64,000 nt of DNA, from the NCBI RefSeq assembly GCF_000400735.1, contig NZ_KE007368.1, positions 358,916-422,915 of the forward strand. The letters are read 5' to 3'. The notes under the pieces are model-generated. The model saw nothing but the letters and a program-made list of their open reading frames with translations, did no database searches and had not been told where the DNA came from. The translations under genes and the position numbers were made by a program. Positions 20,243-29,342 of this stretch are shown here, one piece after another (positions within the stretch are counted from its first letter, which is position 1; every line of letters begins with the position of its first letter). This stretch comes from Acinetobacter tandoii DSM 14970 = CIP 107469. GTDB taxonomy: Bacteria; Pseudomonadota; Gammaproteobacteria; Pseudomonadales; Moraxellaceae.

Positions 20243-21094
20243 TTAAGACCCTAGCAATGTACGGGTATTTAAAACAGGCATCGGAATAATACTAAATCCT
20301 TTAATCTTCTCCACTTGCTTACGCAGTTTTTGTGCTTGTGCATCAGGCAAAGTCGATAATATCTGCATAATCTCGGCCAAATCCTTTTGATATTCGACAT
20401 ACTGACCATGATTCAATGCTTCTCGAGCAACCAATAGACGCAACTGTACTTCTTTCAAAATGATTGCACGCTGCATCAGTTGTGTAGCAGGTTGCTTAGC
20501 AGGCTGCAACTCAAACCAACGCTGCCAGAAAGGACGATCTTCTGCTCGGACAGGTTTCCTTTGAGCCTGTTTAATTTCTTGTGTTAATACCACATCTACT
20601 TGTTGTAATAGTTGTTGAATTTGTTGCTGCTGCTCGGTACGCGCTTGTACAGTTTGCTGTATCAATTGTTGATCTTTACCCATCGCCTGATGCAAGCTTT
20701 GTTTCAAACTCGGTGCCAAAGCATATTGCTCAATATTGATATTCAGTTGTGCTAACTTTTCCAAAGCAAAATGGTATTGCTGTTGCTGCAAAGCAAAATC
20801 GACTAAGTCAAGTTGCTGACGGATCAAGACCATAGGGTTAATCTGTACTGGGGTAGTCGTTGCCTGCACACTTGTGCCCGTAGCTGCCACATTCGATGTG
20901 CTTGGCTCAGATGCTGTTGAGGTTTGACGCTGCAAAGCAACAATTTGATCATTCAAATTGGCACTATTGGCTTCAAGCCGTTGTAACGTATCCTGCATTG
21001 CAACTTGCTTTTGATTGAACTGAAAAATGTCATAACTTAATTTGGCAATCCATGCCACACAGACCAAAATTAAAACAATTAAAAACTTTTTCAT
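20243..21094 (-). CDS. hemX: HemX-like membrane protein (putative uroporphyrinogen III C-methyltransferase family)
   Basis: A 283-residue protein with an N-terminal membrane anchor (KKFLIVLILVCVAWIAKLSY) and a Gln-rich, coiled-coil periplasmic region. Despite the old methyltransferase name of the family, no SAM-binding motif is visible; it is a structural partner of HemY. I place the start at 21094 because this ATG overlaps the hemD stop as ATGA; the frame is open to an earlier codon at 21121, which would overlap hemD by 31 bases. Confidence 0.88.
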   Translation of the reverse strand: MKKFLIVLILVCVAWIAKLSYDIFQFNQKQVAMQDTLQRLEANSANLNDQIVALQRQTSTASEPSTSNVAATGTSVQATTTPVQINPMVLIRQQLDLVDFALQQQQYHFALEKLAQLNINIEQYALAPSLKQSLHQAMGKDQQLIQQTVQARTEQQQQIQQLLQQVDVVLTQEIKQAQRKPVRAEDRPFWQRWFELQPAKQPATQLMQRAIILKEVQLRLLVAREALNHGQYVEYQKDLAEIMQILSTLPDAQAQKLRKQVEKIKGFSIIPMPVLNTRTLLGS

Positions 21095-21870
21095 GCATTT
21101 CTCGGCATCGCTCGAAGGCATTGCAATATTGTTGCTGTATTTAAATCAGGTAATTGATAGAGATGAAATGATAAACGCTGTTGTCGCTGTGTATTTAACA
21201 GCAATTGATAAAGCCGCTCACCCAATACCATAAAATGTCCTCGTGTAAGCAACCCCTTATGGGCTCGCATCAATTCCAACCAGTTTAGCCAACTGGCTTC
21301 ACTGCTAATCAGCACACTATAGTGCTGATGTTGTTGCAACTGTACGACAACTTGATCAAAATTTTGAATCGTCTGTACTGGGCAATGTCGTTGGTACAAA
21401 ATAAAATTTAAAACAGAGATCCCCTGCTGCTGCAAAGTCTCCATCATAAATTGGCGTCCACCCTGACCACGCCAAAAAGCCACACAAGCGGAAGAGGTCA
21501 GGTCTTGCAACAAGGGAATCTGCAACATCCCCTCTGATGTTTCAACCTTAGGCACATAGCTAGATATGCCATATTGAGCCAATGCTTGTGCGGTTTTTTC
21601 ACCTACCGCAACCCATTGCACCTTGCTCAAGGCTTGTAGCGACACACCACTTTGCTTTAAGCCCTGCATTCCAAATTCAACAGCCGAAGGACTGACCACC
21701 ACAATACAGGTCGCCCGCGGCAACTGCTGATACAAATCCTGCAACTCAGATGACCATGCACACGGCTCCAACACCAACAATGGAAGATCCAAAACTGGAA
21801 AACCAGCTTGTTGAATGTTTAAACTAAGTTCGCTCGCACGAGTATTCGGGCGGGTATTAATAAATAACAT
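21091..21870 (-). CDS. hemD: Uroporphyrinogen-III synthase
   Basis: HemD, 259 residues, closes hydroxymethylbilane to uroporphyrinogen III with inversion of ring D. The family is poorly conserved, but the typical N-terminal LFINTRP, the VVSPSAVEFGM segment and VAVGEKTAQAL are visible. It starts four bases after the end of hemC and overlaps hemX by ATGA. Its place in the hemC-hemD-hemX-hemY set makes the call firm. Confidence 0.95.
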   Translation of the reverse strand: MLFINTRPNTRASELSLNIQQAGFPVLDLPLLVLEPCAWSSELQDLYQQLPRATCIVVVSPSAVEFGMQGLKQSGVSLQALSKVQWVAVGEKTAQALAQYGISSYVPKVETSEGMLQIPLLQDLTSSACVAFWRGQGGRQFMMETLQQQGISVLNFILYQRHCPVQTIQNFDQVVVQLQQHQHYSVLISSEASWLNWLELMRAHKGLLTRGHFMVLGERLYQLLLNTQRQQRLSFHLYQLPDLNTATILQCLRAMPRNA

Positions 21871-21873
21871 GAA

Positions 21874-22791
21874 TTAATGCAAGGCTTGGAGCAGCTCTCC
21901 TGCACCTAATTCGAGTAGTTGTTGTGCCAACGCTTCACCTAGCTGTTCTGCTTGCACCACTGGTCCACGCAATTCAGCGACCAATAAAGTTGCTCCATCG
22001 ACACTGCCTACACGTCCTTCAATGTGTAACTCATCTGCATGTAAAGTGGCATAACCTGCTATCGGCACCTGACAACCACCTTCCAAATAAGCATTAAAGG
22101 CACGTTCAGCACGAACACAAGCCGAAGTTTCCATATGCAACAAAGGTTGGATTAAATCTAAAACCTGCTGATCATTTTCACGGCATTCCAGCCCCAATGC
22201 CCCTTGTCCAACTGCTGGCAAACTAACACTGGCTGGTAAGGTATGACGAATACGCTCTGAAAGTCCTAAACGCTTAAGTCCTGCACTCGCTAGAATAATG
22301 GCATCATATAAACCTGCATCTAATTTTGACAGGCGGGTTCCGACGTTACCGCGTAAATCAATAATTTCAAGATCTGGGCGTTGCTTCAGAATTTGGCATT
22401 TACGACGCAAGCTTGATGTTCCCACTTTAGCACCCTGTGGCAAATCGTTAAAATTTGCATAGTGGTTTGAAACAAAAGCATCAAATGGATCTTCACGCTC
22501 ACAAATCACCGCTAAGCTTAAACCCTCTGGAAGTGCCATAGGGACATCCTTCATAGAATGTACAGCCAGATCAGCTCGACCATCCAACAACGCAGCTTCC
22601 AGCTCTTTGACAAACAAACCTTTACCGCCAATTTTCGCCAACGGTGTATCTAAAATTTTATCTCCTTGAGTGACAAACGTAACCAACTCCACCTTTAAAT
22701 CAGCATTGCGTTCTTCCAGACAGGAACGAATAAATTCTGCCTGCCATAAAGCGAGGGGACTTTGGCGTGTTGCGATCTTCAAAGTTTTCAT
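21874..22791 (-). CDS. hemC: Porphobilinogen deaminase (hydroxymethylbilane synthase)
   Basis: HemC, 305 residues, joins four porphobilinogen molecules into hydroxymethylbilane. It carries [15 protein letters not shown] near the N-terminus, the VHSMKDVP segment, [13 protein letters not shown], and the cofactor-binding cysteine in [12 protein letters not shown] (about residue 242). An ATG 15 bases upstream (22806) is possible, but the family usually begins MKTLKIATR; neither start has a clear ribosome binding site. The gene follows algR by 90 bases, the same order as in Pseudomonas. Confidence 0.97.
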   Translation of the reverse strand: MKTLKIATRQSPLALWQAEFIRSCLEERNADLKVELVTFVTQGDKILDTPLAKIGGKGLFVKELEAALLDGRADLAVHSMKDVPMALPEGLSLAVICEREDPFDAFVSNHYANFNDLPQGAKVGTSSLRRKCQILKQRPDLEIIDLRGNVGTRLSKLDAGLYDAIILASAGLKRLGLSERIRHTLPASVSLPAVGQGALGLECRENDQQVLDLIQPLLHMETSACVRAERAFNAYLEGGCQVPIAGYATLHADELHIEGRVGSVDGATLLVAELRGPVVQAEQLGEALAQQLLELGAGELLQALH

Positions 22792-22896
22792 AAATTTTAA
22801 ATACATTGAATAAGGTCAGTTATTCTAAACTTAACTGGCTGACTTTAAAATGCAAGTAGAATTCACACCGCACCACATGAAATCATACATTTGACT

Positions 22897-23634
22897 TCAA
22901 AGTTTCTGAATTCGCTCGCGTAAATTGGGTAAATGTCGTCGGCTCACAGATAAACGTTCATCCAGTTCACGGCAACGCACTTGATATTGCCCAGAGTTAA
23001 TCACCTCTAACCCTTCAAGATAATCCACTGAAACCAAAGCATTGCGATGAATACGAATAAACCGCTCACCAAATTCTAATTCTAAGTCCTTTAAAGTTTC
23101 ATCAATGAGTACACTGCCATTTTTATGACGTACCGTGACATATTTTTGATCCGCTAAAAAATAATAAATATTTTCTACAGGGACCAGTTCTACCCCACGA
23201 TAGGTCTTCGCAGCAATTTGATGACGTTGTGTTTGATTATCCATATCTTCTTTTTGTTTTAAGTTACTCATTTGCGCTTGCGTGAGTTTGGTCAGTTGGT
23301 CTAAAACCTGTTGCAATTCCTGTTGCATAATCGGTTTTAGCAAGTAGCCCTCGGCATGCGATTTAAACGCATCCAAGGCATGCTGGTCGTAAGCCGTACA
23401 AAATACGATAGCTGGGGATGGTTCCAACTGACGCAAATATTGCGCGCAGGTTAAACCATCCATTTCTGGCATTTGTATATCTAAAAGCACCACATCGGGT
23501 TGATAAAATTGCACCATTTCAATTGCTTGCTGACCATAAGCCGCCGTTGCAATAACCTGATGCCCCATTTGCGTGACCAATCTGGATAAACGCTCTACTG
23601 CAAGAGGCTCATCATCACAAATCAGGATGTCCAT
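22897..23634 (-). CDS. algR: LytTR-type response regulator AlgR
   Basis: A 245-residue two-component response regulator. The receiver domain (about 1-120) has the acidic pair DD (7-8), the phosphorylation site in VVLLDIQMPEMDG (Asp about 54) and LLKPI. The C-terminal LytTR DNA-binding domain (about 140-245) includes YFLADQKYVTVRH and RIHRNALVS. AlgR with its kinase FimS/AlgZ controls pili and alginate in Pseudomonas; targets here are unknown. It follows algZ by 56 bases, and a GGAGGA lies just ahead of its ATG. Confidence 0.93.
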   Translation of the reverse strand: MDILICDDEPLAVERLSRLVTQMGHQVIATAAYGQQAIEMVQFYQPDVVLLDIQMPEMDGLTCAQYLRQLEPSPAIVFCTAYDQHALDAFKSHAEGYLLKPIMQQELQQVLDQLTKLTQAQMSNLKQKEDMDNQTQRHQIAAKTYRGVELVPVENIYYFLADQKYVTVRHKNGSVLIDETLKDLELEFGERFIRIHRNALVSVDYLEGLEVINSGQYQVRCRELDERLSVSRRHLPNLRERIQKL

Positions 23635-23690
23635 TATTCCTCCTTCGTTCAGTTAACGTGGATTATTTTTATAAGTTAACCGCCACTGTT

Positions 23691-24812
23691 TTATTTATAC
23701 GGGTATTGCACCACAGTGGTATACATCCCATCTCCAGCAAAAGTTCGGAAGATGACTGCGCGCCCATAATACGCCATGAGACGCTGTTTTACATTATCAA
23801 TGGCAATACCGTGTCCTTGTCGTAAATTTATTTTATCCTGTGTGTACGGGTTTGTAATGACGATATTGACTTGATGTTGTGTAATTTCGACCAATACGCT
23901 CACTATACTGGTTGATAAATTTTTCTCAACCCCATGAAAAATACTATTTTCTAGTAAAGGTTGCAAAGTGAGCAACGGAATTTGCGCCTGTGAAAATAAT
24001 TCAGGATGCACAAATTTCCATTCAACCTGTAACCGATTTCCTAGGCGAATCTGCTCAATCGCCAAATAACGTTGGCACAATTCAATTTCATCTTGCAATT
24101 TCACCAACTTTAACTCTTGGAAACTGGCACGAAATAAACGCGATAAATCTAATAGCATTTGTTCAGCTTTATCAGGATCAACAACAATTAAACTGATGGC
24201 ACTATTTAAACTATTGAATAAAAAATGTGGATGAATTCGGGCTTGCATCGCCTGAATACGTGCATTCAGTTCACTGTGTTGCTGCCGCATCCATTGTTCT
24301 CGGATATAGAGATATCGAAAACAAAATGCCCCCAGTAGACCACCATAACTTAAATGCAATACCACACCCTGCAAGGCAGTCGTAAGATCTAAACCTTTAA
24401 AGCTAAAGTTTTGCCCAAAAAAGACAAAAATATTGAGAATCAAGCTGGTAAAAAAAATGATGCTTTGTAAGATCACAAAGCCCAACAGCAGCATCGAAAC
24501 CAACCCCCAATGTTCTAGGCGTGGCTGTAGGCGCTCAACAATTGCCGTAAAACACAACAAGACCCAATTGATATACAGCATAAACAACAGCACTTGTGTT
24601 CCACTCAGGGCTTGCCATGAATGTGCTTCTGCCAAAGCCAACAAAATGGCTAAAATATTGCCCGCAATACACAACTCGACTAAATTTTGCCACCGTCCCA
24701 CAGTACTAAAAAAATAAGAATAGGATGCTGGGGCTTCGGCAACTGCTTTTGAATTTGCTATACTCTGTTTAATTTGCCGATTTTTTATTTTACTGAGCCG
24801 ACATGACCACAT
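23691..24812 (-). CDS. algZ: Sensor histidine kinase AlgZ/FimS
   Basis: A 373-residue LytS/YehU-type kinase. Four or more membrane segments (about residues 45-170) are followed by the His_kinase motif [17 protein letters not shown] (about 195) and a HATPase domain with [19 protein letters not shown]. The only good start is ATG 24812, which has AGAGGA eight bases upstream. That start lies inside argH, so the two genes overlap head to head by 10 bp. A GTG about 36 codons in is the only other start and lacks a ribosome binding site. It is followed by its partner algR. Confidence 0.9.
   Translation of the reverse strand: MWSCRLSKIKNRQIKQSIANSKAVAEAPASYSYFFSTVGRWQNLVELCIAGNILAILLALAEAHSWQALSGTQVLLFMLYINWVLLCFTAIVERLQPRLEHWGLVSMLLLGFVILQSIIFFTSLILNIFVFFGQNFSFKGLDLTTALQGVVLHLSYGGLLGAFCFRYLYIREQWMRQQHSELNARIQAMQARIHPHFLFNSLNSAISLIVVDPDKAEQMLLDLSRLFRASFQELKLVKLQDEIELCQRYLAIEQIRLGNRLQVEWKFVHPELFSQAQIPLLTLQPLLENSIFHGVEKNLSTSIVSVLVEITQHQVNIVITNPYTQDKINLRQGHGIAIDNVKQRLMAYYGRAVIFRTFAGDGMYTTVVQYPYK
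24735..24764 (+). promoter_or_regulatory. Probable argH promoter inside the algZ coding region
   Basis: On the plus strand TATACT (24759-24764) with TTCGGC 18 bases upstream (24735-24740) lies 38 bases ahead of argH. The -35 is weak. Because algZ starts at 24812 on the other strand, the promoter falls within its first 26 codons. Confidence 0.45.
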
Positions 24813-26233
24813 CTTCTAATTCCTCTAATCCGTCACAAGCCCAGACTTCTGGCATGTGGGGCGGTCGTTTTACTGAAGCGACTGACGCTTTTGTTGCAGA
24901 ATTTACCGCATCTGTGCAATTTGACCAACGCTTTTATAAACAAGATATTGCAGGCTCAATTGCCCATGCAACTATGTTAGCAAAAGTTGGCGTACTAACC
25001 GAATCTGAACGTGATGCTATTACCGAAGGTCTCCGCACCATTCAGGCTGAAATTGAAGCAGGTAATTTCGAATGGCGTATCGACTTAGAAGATGTGCATA
25101 TGAACATTGAGTCGCGTTTGACTCAACGTATCGGCATTGCAGGTAAAAAATTACATACGGGTCGTAGCCGTAATGACCAAGTCGCAACGGACATTCGTCT
25201 CTATGTACGTGATGAAATTGATGCCATTTTAGAACTCTTGGCGAAACTGCAAAAAGGCATTTTATCGTTAGCAGCAAAGAATACTGGCACAATTATGCCG
25301 GGCTTTACTCACCTACAAACAGCTCAACCTGTAACCTTTGGTCACCACTTATTGGCATGGTTTGAAATGCTGGTGCGTGACTCTGAACGTTTAATTGACT
25401 GTCGTAAACGTGTGAATCGTATGCCGTTGGGTTCTGCTGCCCTTGCAGGGACAACTTACCCAATCGACCGTGCTTATACAGCTGAGCTTCTTGGTTTTGA
25501 AGCTGTTTCTGAAAACTCACTCGATGCAGTATCGGATCGTGATTTCGGCATTGAATTCAATGCCGCAGCATCACTGATTATGATGCACCTATCTCGTATG
25601 TCTGAAGAACTCATTCTATGGACATCTGCACAGTTTAAATTCGTCAATATTCCTGACCGCTTCTGTACAGGCTCGTCCATTATGCCGCAGAAGAAAAACC
25701 CAGATGTGCCTGAATTGGTTCGTGGTAAAACAGGTCGTGTTTATGGTGACTTAATGAGTTTACTAACCCTCATGAAAGGTCAACCCTTGGCATACAACAA
25801 GGACAATCAAGAAGATAAAGAACCTTTATTTGACGCGATTGATACTGTACGTGGTTCGCTTATGGCATTTGCCGACATGATTCCTGCGTTGGTTCCAAAC
25901 ATTGAAATTATGCGCGAAGCAGCACTTCGTGGTTTCTCAACCGCGACTGACTTGGCAGATTACCTTGTGAAGAATGGTGTGGCATTCCGTGATGCACACG
26001 AAATTGTTGGTAAAGCCGTTGCACTCGGGGTTCAAGAAGGAAAAGATTTATCTGAACTAACACTTGAGCAACTTCAACAGTTCTCTGACTTGATTCAAGC
26101 CGATGTTTTTGAAAAAGCACTCACTTTAGAAGCATCTGTAAATGCACGTAACCACATTGGTGGTACTGCACCTGCACAAGTCGAAGCGGCTATTGCACGT
26201 GCCTATGTTCGTTTAGAAAAACTTTACGCTTAA
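24803..26233 (+). CDS. argH: Argininosuccinate lyase
   Basis: ArgH, 476 residues, splits argininosuccinate into arginine and fumarate, the last step of arginine synthesis. The superfamily signature [12 protein letters not shown] (about residues 290-301) with the catalytic Ser is present, together with [13 protein letters not shown] and TPGFTHLQ-like LQTAQPVT segments. It has a 16-residue polar N-terminal extension rich in Ser/Thr before MWGGRFTE, where most family members start; the sequence before that internal Met offers no better ribosome binding site. yggX follows 11 bases later. Confidence 0.98.
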   Translation: MTTSSNSSNPSQAQTSGMWGGRFTEATDAFVAEFTASVQFDQRFYKQDIAGSIAHATMLAKVGVLTESERDAITEGLRTIQAEIEAGNFEWRIDLEDVHMNIESRLTQRIGIAGKKLHTGRSRNDQVATDIRLYVRDEIDAILELLAKLQKGILSLAAKNTGTIMPGFTHLQTAQPVTFGHHLLAWFEMLVRDSERLIDCRKRVNRMPLGSAALAGTTYPIDRAYTAELLGFEAVSENSLDAVSDRDFGIEFNAAASLIMMHLSRMSEELILWTSAQFKFVNIPDRFCTGSSIMPQKKNPDVPELVRGKTGRVYGDLMSLLTLMKGQPLAYNKDNQEDKEPLFDAIDTVRGSLMAFADMIPALVPNIEIMREAALRGFSTATDLADYLVKNGVAFRDAHEIVGKAVALGVQEGKDLSELTLEQLQQFSDLIQADVFEKALTLEASVNARNHIGGTAPAQVEAAIARAYVRLEKLYA

Positions 26234-26244
26234 GGGGTTTCACC

Positions 26245-26517
26245 ATGTCTCGACAAGTTTTCTGCCGTAAATATCAAAAAGAGATGGAAGGCTTAGACTT
26301 TGCTCCATTCCCTGGTGCCAAAGGCGAAGAGTTCTTCAACAACATTTCTAAGCAAGCTTGGCAAGAATGGTTAAAACACCAAACTACACTGATCAATGAA
26401 AAGCGTTTAAATGTGTTTGAACCTGAATCAAAAAAATTTTTAGAAGAGCAACGTGAGAAGTTCTTTAGCAATGACAGCAGCATTGAAACTGCCGAAGGTT
26501 GGAAACCAGAAGCTTAA
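26245..26517 (+). CDS. yggX: Probable Fe(2+)-trafficking / oxidative damage protection protein YggX
   Basis: A 90-residue YggX protein, which protects Fe-S clusters from oxidative damage. It has the family start [23 protein letters not shown] with the conserved Cys (residue 6), and the helical remainder [20 protein letters not shown]. It lies 11 bases behind argH, so it is probably cotranscribed, and it is followed directly by a terminator. Confidence 0.95.
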   Translation: MSRQVFCRKYQKEMEGLDFAPFPGAKGEEFFNNISKQAWQEWLKHQTTLINEKRLNVFEPESKKFLEEQREKFFSNDSSIETAEGWKPEA

Positions 26518-26538
26518 GTTTTTTGAATGCTAAAAATG

Positions 26539-26570
26539 AAAAGACCAGTCAAACAGGCTGGTCTTTTTTT
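26539..26570 (+). terminator. Terminator of argH-yggX
   Basis: AAAAGACCAG pairs with CTGGTCTTTT and is followed by more T residues, 22 bases after the yggX stop. Confidence 0.88.
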
Positions 26571-26660
26571 ATGTATGTTTTTGAATTTTATTCAGCTAAA
26601 TCTGGCTTAAGGCAAGCATTGGGGTAGTGAATTCAATTTCAAGGCTGGATATATAAAAAG

Positions 26661-26715
26661 CTACATATCCATAAATAAGGCTACATTTGCACACAATATC
26701 CTACATGAGTCATGT
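26661..26715 (+). promoter_or_regulatory. Three CTACAT repeats on a 20-bp pitch plus a palindrome, ahead of the small RNA
   Basis: CTACAT occurs at 26661, 26681 and 26701, exactly 20 bp apart, so all three face the same side of the helix. The third runs into a perfect 13-bp palindrome ACATGAGTCATGT (26703-26715) that occupies the -35 position of the TATAAT box at 26728. This looks like a regulator-binding region for an activated promoter; the regulator is not identified. Confidence 0.6.
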
Positions 26716-26727
26716 GCAGCACCTCAC

Positions 26728-26733
26728 TATAAT
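26728..26733 (+). promoter_or_regulatory. -10 box (TATAAT) of the putative small RNA
   Basis: A perfect TATAAT. The hexamer 17 bases upstream is ATGAGT, not a -35 consensus, so the promoter probably needs an activator. A start near 26740 is expected. Confidence 0.6.
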
Positions 26734-26739
26734 GACAAT

Positions 26740-26828
26740 TAAGGAGATGGAGACATCTCTGAATACTAAAATAATATCCCCCTATTTATTTTATTCCCAG
26801 ATTTCCCCCAAAATCTGGGATTTTTTTT
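26740..26828 (+). ncRNA. Putative orphan small regulatory RNA
   Basis: The span between the TATAAT box and a strong terminator would give a transcript of about 89 bases with no credible reading frame. It has a 5-prime hairpin GAGATG-GAGA-CATCTC closed by a GNRA loop (near 26745-26760), an AU-rich single-stranded middle with ATCCCCCTAT, and a terminator hairpin whose loop is CCCCCA. C-rich unpaired stretches are typical seed regions of small RNAs that pair with Shine-Dalgarno sequences. I do not recognise the family; start and length are inferred. Confidence 0.6.
26795..26828 (+). terminator. Intrinsic terminator of the putative small RNA
   Basis: TCCCAGATTT / AAATCTGGGA, a perfect 10-bp stem with loop CCCCCA, followed by eight T residues. 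No gene on the plus strand ends nearby (yggX already has its own terminator 225 bases upstream), so it must end a separate transcript. Confidence 0.88.
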
Positions 26829-26861
26829 AACTTGCTCTACAACTTCGGTCACTCTCAATAC

Positions 26862-26898
26862 AATAAAAAAGACTTATGTAGGTTCTACATAAGTCTTT
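26862..26898 (-). terminator. Terminator of phoU
   Basis: On the minus strand AAAGACTTATGTAG pairs perfectly with CTACATAAGTCTTT (3-base loop), followed by TTTATTG, about 50 bases after the phoU stop. Confidence 0.88.
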
Positions 26899-26946
26899 AA
26901 CAACATTTAATCAAATCATTTGAATTGTTCTAATATGAAGTAATTC

Positions 26947-27678
26947 TTAACGCTCTTGAACTTTTTCTTCAATTTCAGCCACGCTGGTATGTCGAACATC
27001 CAAACCTTTTACCATATAGATGACTTGTTCGGAAATATTGCGGGCATGATCACCTATACGCTCCAATGAACGCAAAACCCACATCACATTAATGACACGA
27101 GAAATATGACGTGGATCTTCAATCATATAAGTCATTAAAGTACGGGTTGCCGACTGGTATTCACGGTCAATATCCGCATCTGCCAACATAACTCGTAGCG
27201 CCTGATCCACATCTAAACGTGCAAAGGCATCCAAAGCATCATGAATCATGACACGGACTTGATTGCCGATATGACGGGTTTCCATGTAACCACGCGGGGA
27301 ACCACCTTCTTCACAAAGACTTTGTGCAATGCGAGCAATTTTAGCAGCTTCATCACCAATACGTTCTAAATCGGTATTGGCTTTACTCATGGCAATCACC
27401 ATACGTAAATCAATCGCTGCAGGATGACGACGCGCTAAAATTAACGTGAGCGCTTCATCAATTTCACGCTCATAACGATTGACAGTATTGTCCTGATATT
27501 GCACATCAATGGCTAAGTTGGCATCAGTATCGAGTAAAGCGTGGATTGCATTCGCCACTTGTTGTTCAACCAAACCACCCATGGTCATAAATTTGGTATT
27601 TACAGCCTGTAAATCTTCATTAAATTGCGAAGAAATATGATGGTTTAAAACAGGGTTACTTGGACTCAAAATCAACAC
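26947..27678 (-). CDS. phoU: Phosphate signalling protein PhoU
   Basis: PhoU, 243 residues, a two-repeat three-helix-bundle protein that inhibits PhoR signalling and the Pst transporter when phosphate is plentiful. The repeated metal-binding motifs are visible: ERIGDEAAKIAR (about residues 104-115) and ERIGDHARNISEQ (about 209-221). It stands alone here; pst genes and phoBR are not adjacent, as is usual in Acinetobacter and unlike the E. coli pstSCAB-phoU operon. Confidence 0.97.
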   Translation of the reverse strand: MLILSPSNPVLNHHISSQFNEDLQAVNTKFMTMGGLVEQQVANAIHALLDTDANLAIDVQYQDNTVNRYEREIDEALTLILARRHPAAIDLRMVIAMSKANTDLERIGDEAAKIARIAQSLCEEGGSPRGYMETRHIGNQVRVMIHDALDAFARLDVDQALRVMLADADIDREYQSATRTLMTYMIEDPRHISRVINVMWVLRSLERIGDHARNISEQVIYMVKGLDVRHTSVAEIEEKVQER

Positions 27679-27777
27679 TCCACAACAGCGGTTAAAGACA
27701 AACGCTTTCGCTCAATATTAAAGCATACCTATTATGAATATTTGATGACAACAGAAAATCAATACCAGTATTTCACT

Positions 27778-29100
27778 TTATTTTTCGACCAACCAAACAT
27801 TCATTTGCTGTAACTCTTGTTCATTCAATTGACCAACGGCTGCTTTTAAACGCAACACATTCAAAACATAGTCATATTTGGCATTTACATAATCTTGCTT
27901 GGTTGAAAATGCATTGCGCTGTGCCAGCAACACGTCGACCATGGTTTTTAAACCTTCCTGATATTGTGCCTGAGAAGCCTCTGACACCACTTGGGAAGAT
28001 TGCATGGCAGCCTGACGGGCTTCGAGTTTGGCTTGATCAGTTTCCACCTGATAAAACGCTTTCTTCACCTCGGTTTGCGCTTTACGAATGGTAGCATCGA
28101 GTTGTGCTTCAGATTTACGCACATTCACCGCTGCTTTTTGAATAGAACGCTGTGTTCGTCCACCCGTAAAAGCATTCCAATTCATTTCAATGCCAATCTG
28201 GTCAAATTGACCATCATTTGATAGCACACTTGAAGGCTGCTGTTGATTATAACCATAGGTCCCGACAGCTTCGAGCTGCGGATAGAGCGCAGCTTTCTCC
28301 ACCCGTTTTTGATCTTCGGCATAGCGTTGTTGTAAGCGTGCTTGCTGTATTTCTAAATTATGGTTGCGGGCCAAATCTTCCCATGCTGTCAATTGGGCGG
28401 GTTGAGGCTTTTGATAGACAAAATCATCCCGAATGACCGCAAGCTTATCCCGATAAGGACCAATCAACTGCTGTAGTTGTTCTTGTGCCAATAACAATTG
28501 CACTTGGGTTGCAATGCGGTTTGCTCGTGCATTCTGATACTGCGCTTGTGCTTCACTGACATCACTTTTAGCCACCAAACCTTCTCGTAACTTGGCATTC
28601 ATCATATTCAATTGCTGCAAAAGGGCTTGTTCTTCCTGTAAATAAGCTTGCGTTAAACTTTGCTGACGCAACACATCAAAATAACTTTCTGCCACCGTTA
28701 AAATATGCTGCTGTTGCTGTAATTTTAAGGTCACTTCACTTAGGTTGACTGAAGTCTCTACCTGTTTAAAACCTTCCCACGCATCCCAACGAAACAAGGG
28801 CTGTCGGGCAGTGACTGCAACCTGATGAGTCGTGGTAGCTGAAGGAATCTCTAAGGAAGATTGTGATGCATCTGAATTCTGCTGTGATTTTCGGGTGCTA
28901 CTGGCTGAAACCGTGATCGTTGGCAATAAGTTCCCTTTAGCAATACCTAAATTGAGTTGATCTGCTTCGTATTGCAGCTTATTTGCTTGCCAATTTGGAT
29001 CGGTCTGTTGGGCCCTCGCATAGGCTTGTACCAAATCCAAAGCATGTGCTTCAGCCATGTGAAAACTTAAAGACAAACCGAGCAACCAAAGTTTCTTCAT
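27778..29100 (-). CDS. tolC: TolC-family outer membrane efflux channel
   Basis: A 441-residue outer membrane factor. It has a signal peptide (MKKLWLLGLSLSFHMAEAHA), then the two-fold repeated TolC architecture with LVQAYARAQQTDPNWQANKL at the start and an equivalent helical repeat around residues 230-400. It would pair with inner-membrane pumps or type I secretion systems. In A. baumannii the tolC-like gene next to thiC is the one I recall as AbuO. The frame is open to 29208, but the start at 29100 has AGGG in place and leaves a proper signal peptide. Confidence 0.93.
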   Translation of the reverse strand: MKKLWLLGLSLSFHMAEAHALDLVQAYARAQQTDPNWQANKLQYEADQLNLGIAKGNLLPTITVSASSTRKSQQNSDASQSSLEIPSATTTHQVAVTARQPLFRWDAWEGFKQVETSVNLSEVTLKLQQQQHILTVAESYFDVLRQQSLTQAYLQEEQALLQQLNMMNAKLREGLVAKSDVSEAQAQYQNARANRIATQVQLLLAQEQLQQLIGPYRDKLAVIRDDFVYQKPQPAQLTAWEDLARNHNLEIQQARLQQRYAEDQKRVEKAALYPQLEAVGTYGYNQQQPSSVLSNDGQFDQIGIEMNWNAFTGGRTQRSIQKAAVNVRKSEAQLDATIRKAQTEVKKAFYQVETDQAKLEARQAAMQSSQVVSEASQAQYQEGLKTMVDVLLAQRNAFSTKQDYVNAKYDYVLNVLRLKAAVGQLNEQELQQMNVWLVEK

Positions 29101-29342
29101 TCTTATCCCTGATTCAAACCGTTTCATATTGTATGTAACGTCATAAGGCCCTACAAACTCTGCTAAATTAACGTGATCAGTGTAATTTTGCACGGGTTTT
29201 AACCACAATCACCTACTAAAACAGCTCAAGTTTAGTAACCAAACTCCCTCACAATAGTACAAACCTACTGCAAGATTTCAGCTTAAAATAAAGCCTTACT
29301 CCCTGCTCTTGCTTATCTTTTAGGTTTACATTCTTAACGGCT

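Noticed and set aside
22807..22896. Terminator between algR and hemC
   Set aside because: No stem with a T-run is visible; co-transcription of algZ-algR with hemC is possible.
26661..26706. Evenly spaced short repeats as a CRISPR array
   Set aside because: The repeat unit is only six bases and the pitch 20 bp; there are no 28-37 base repeats, no spacers of usual length and no cas genes.
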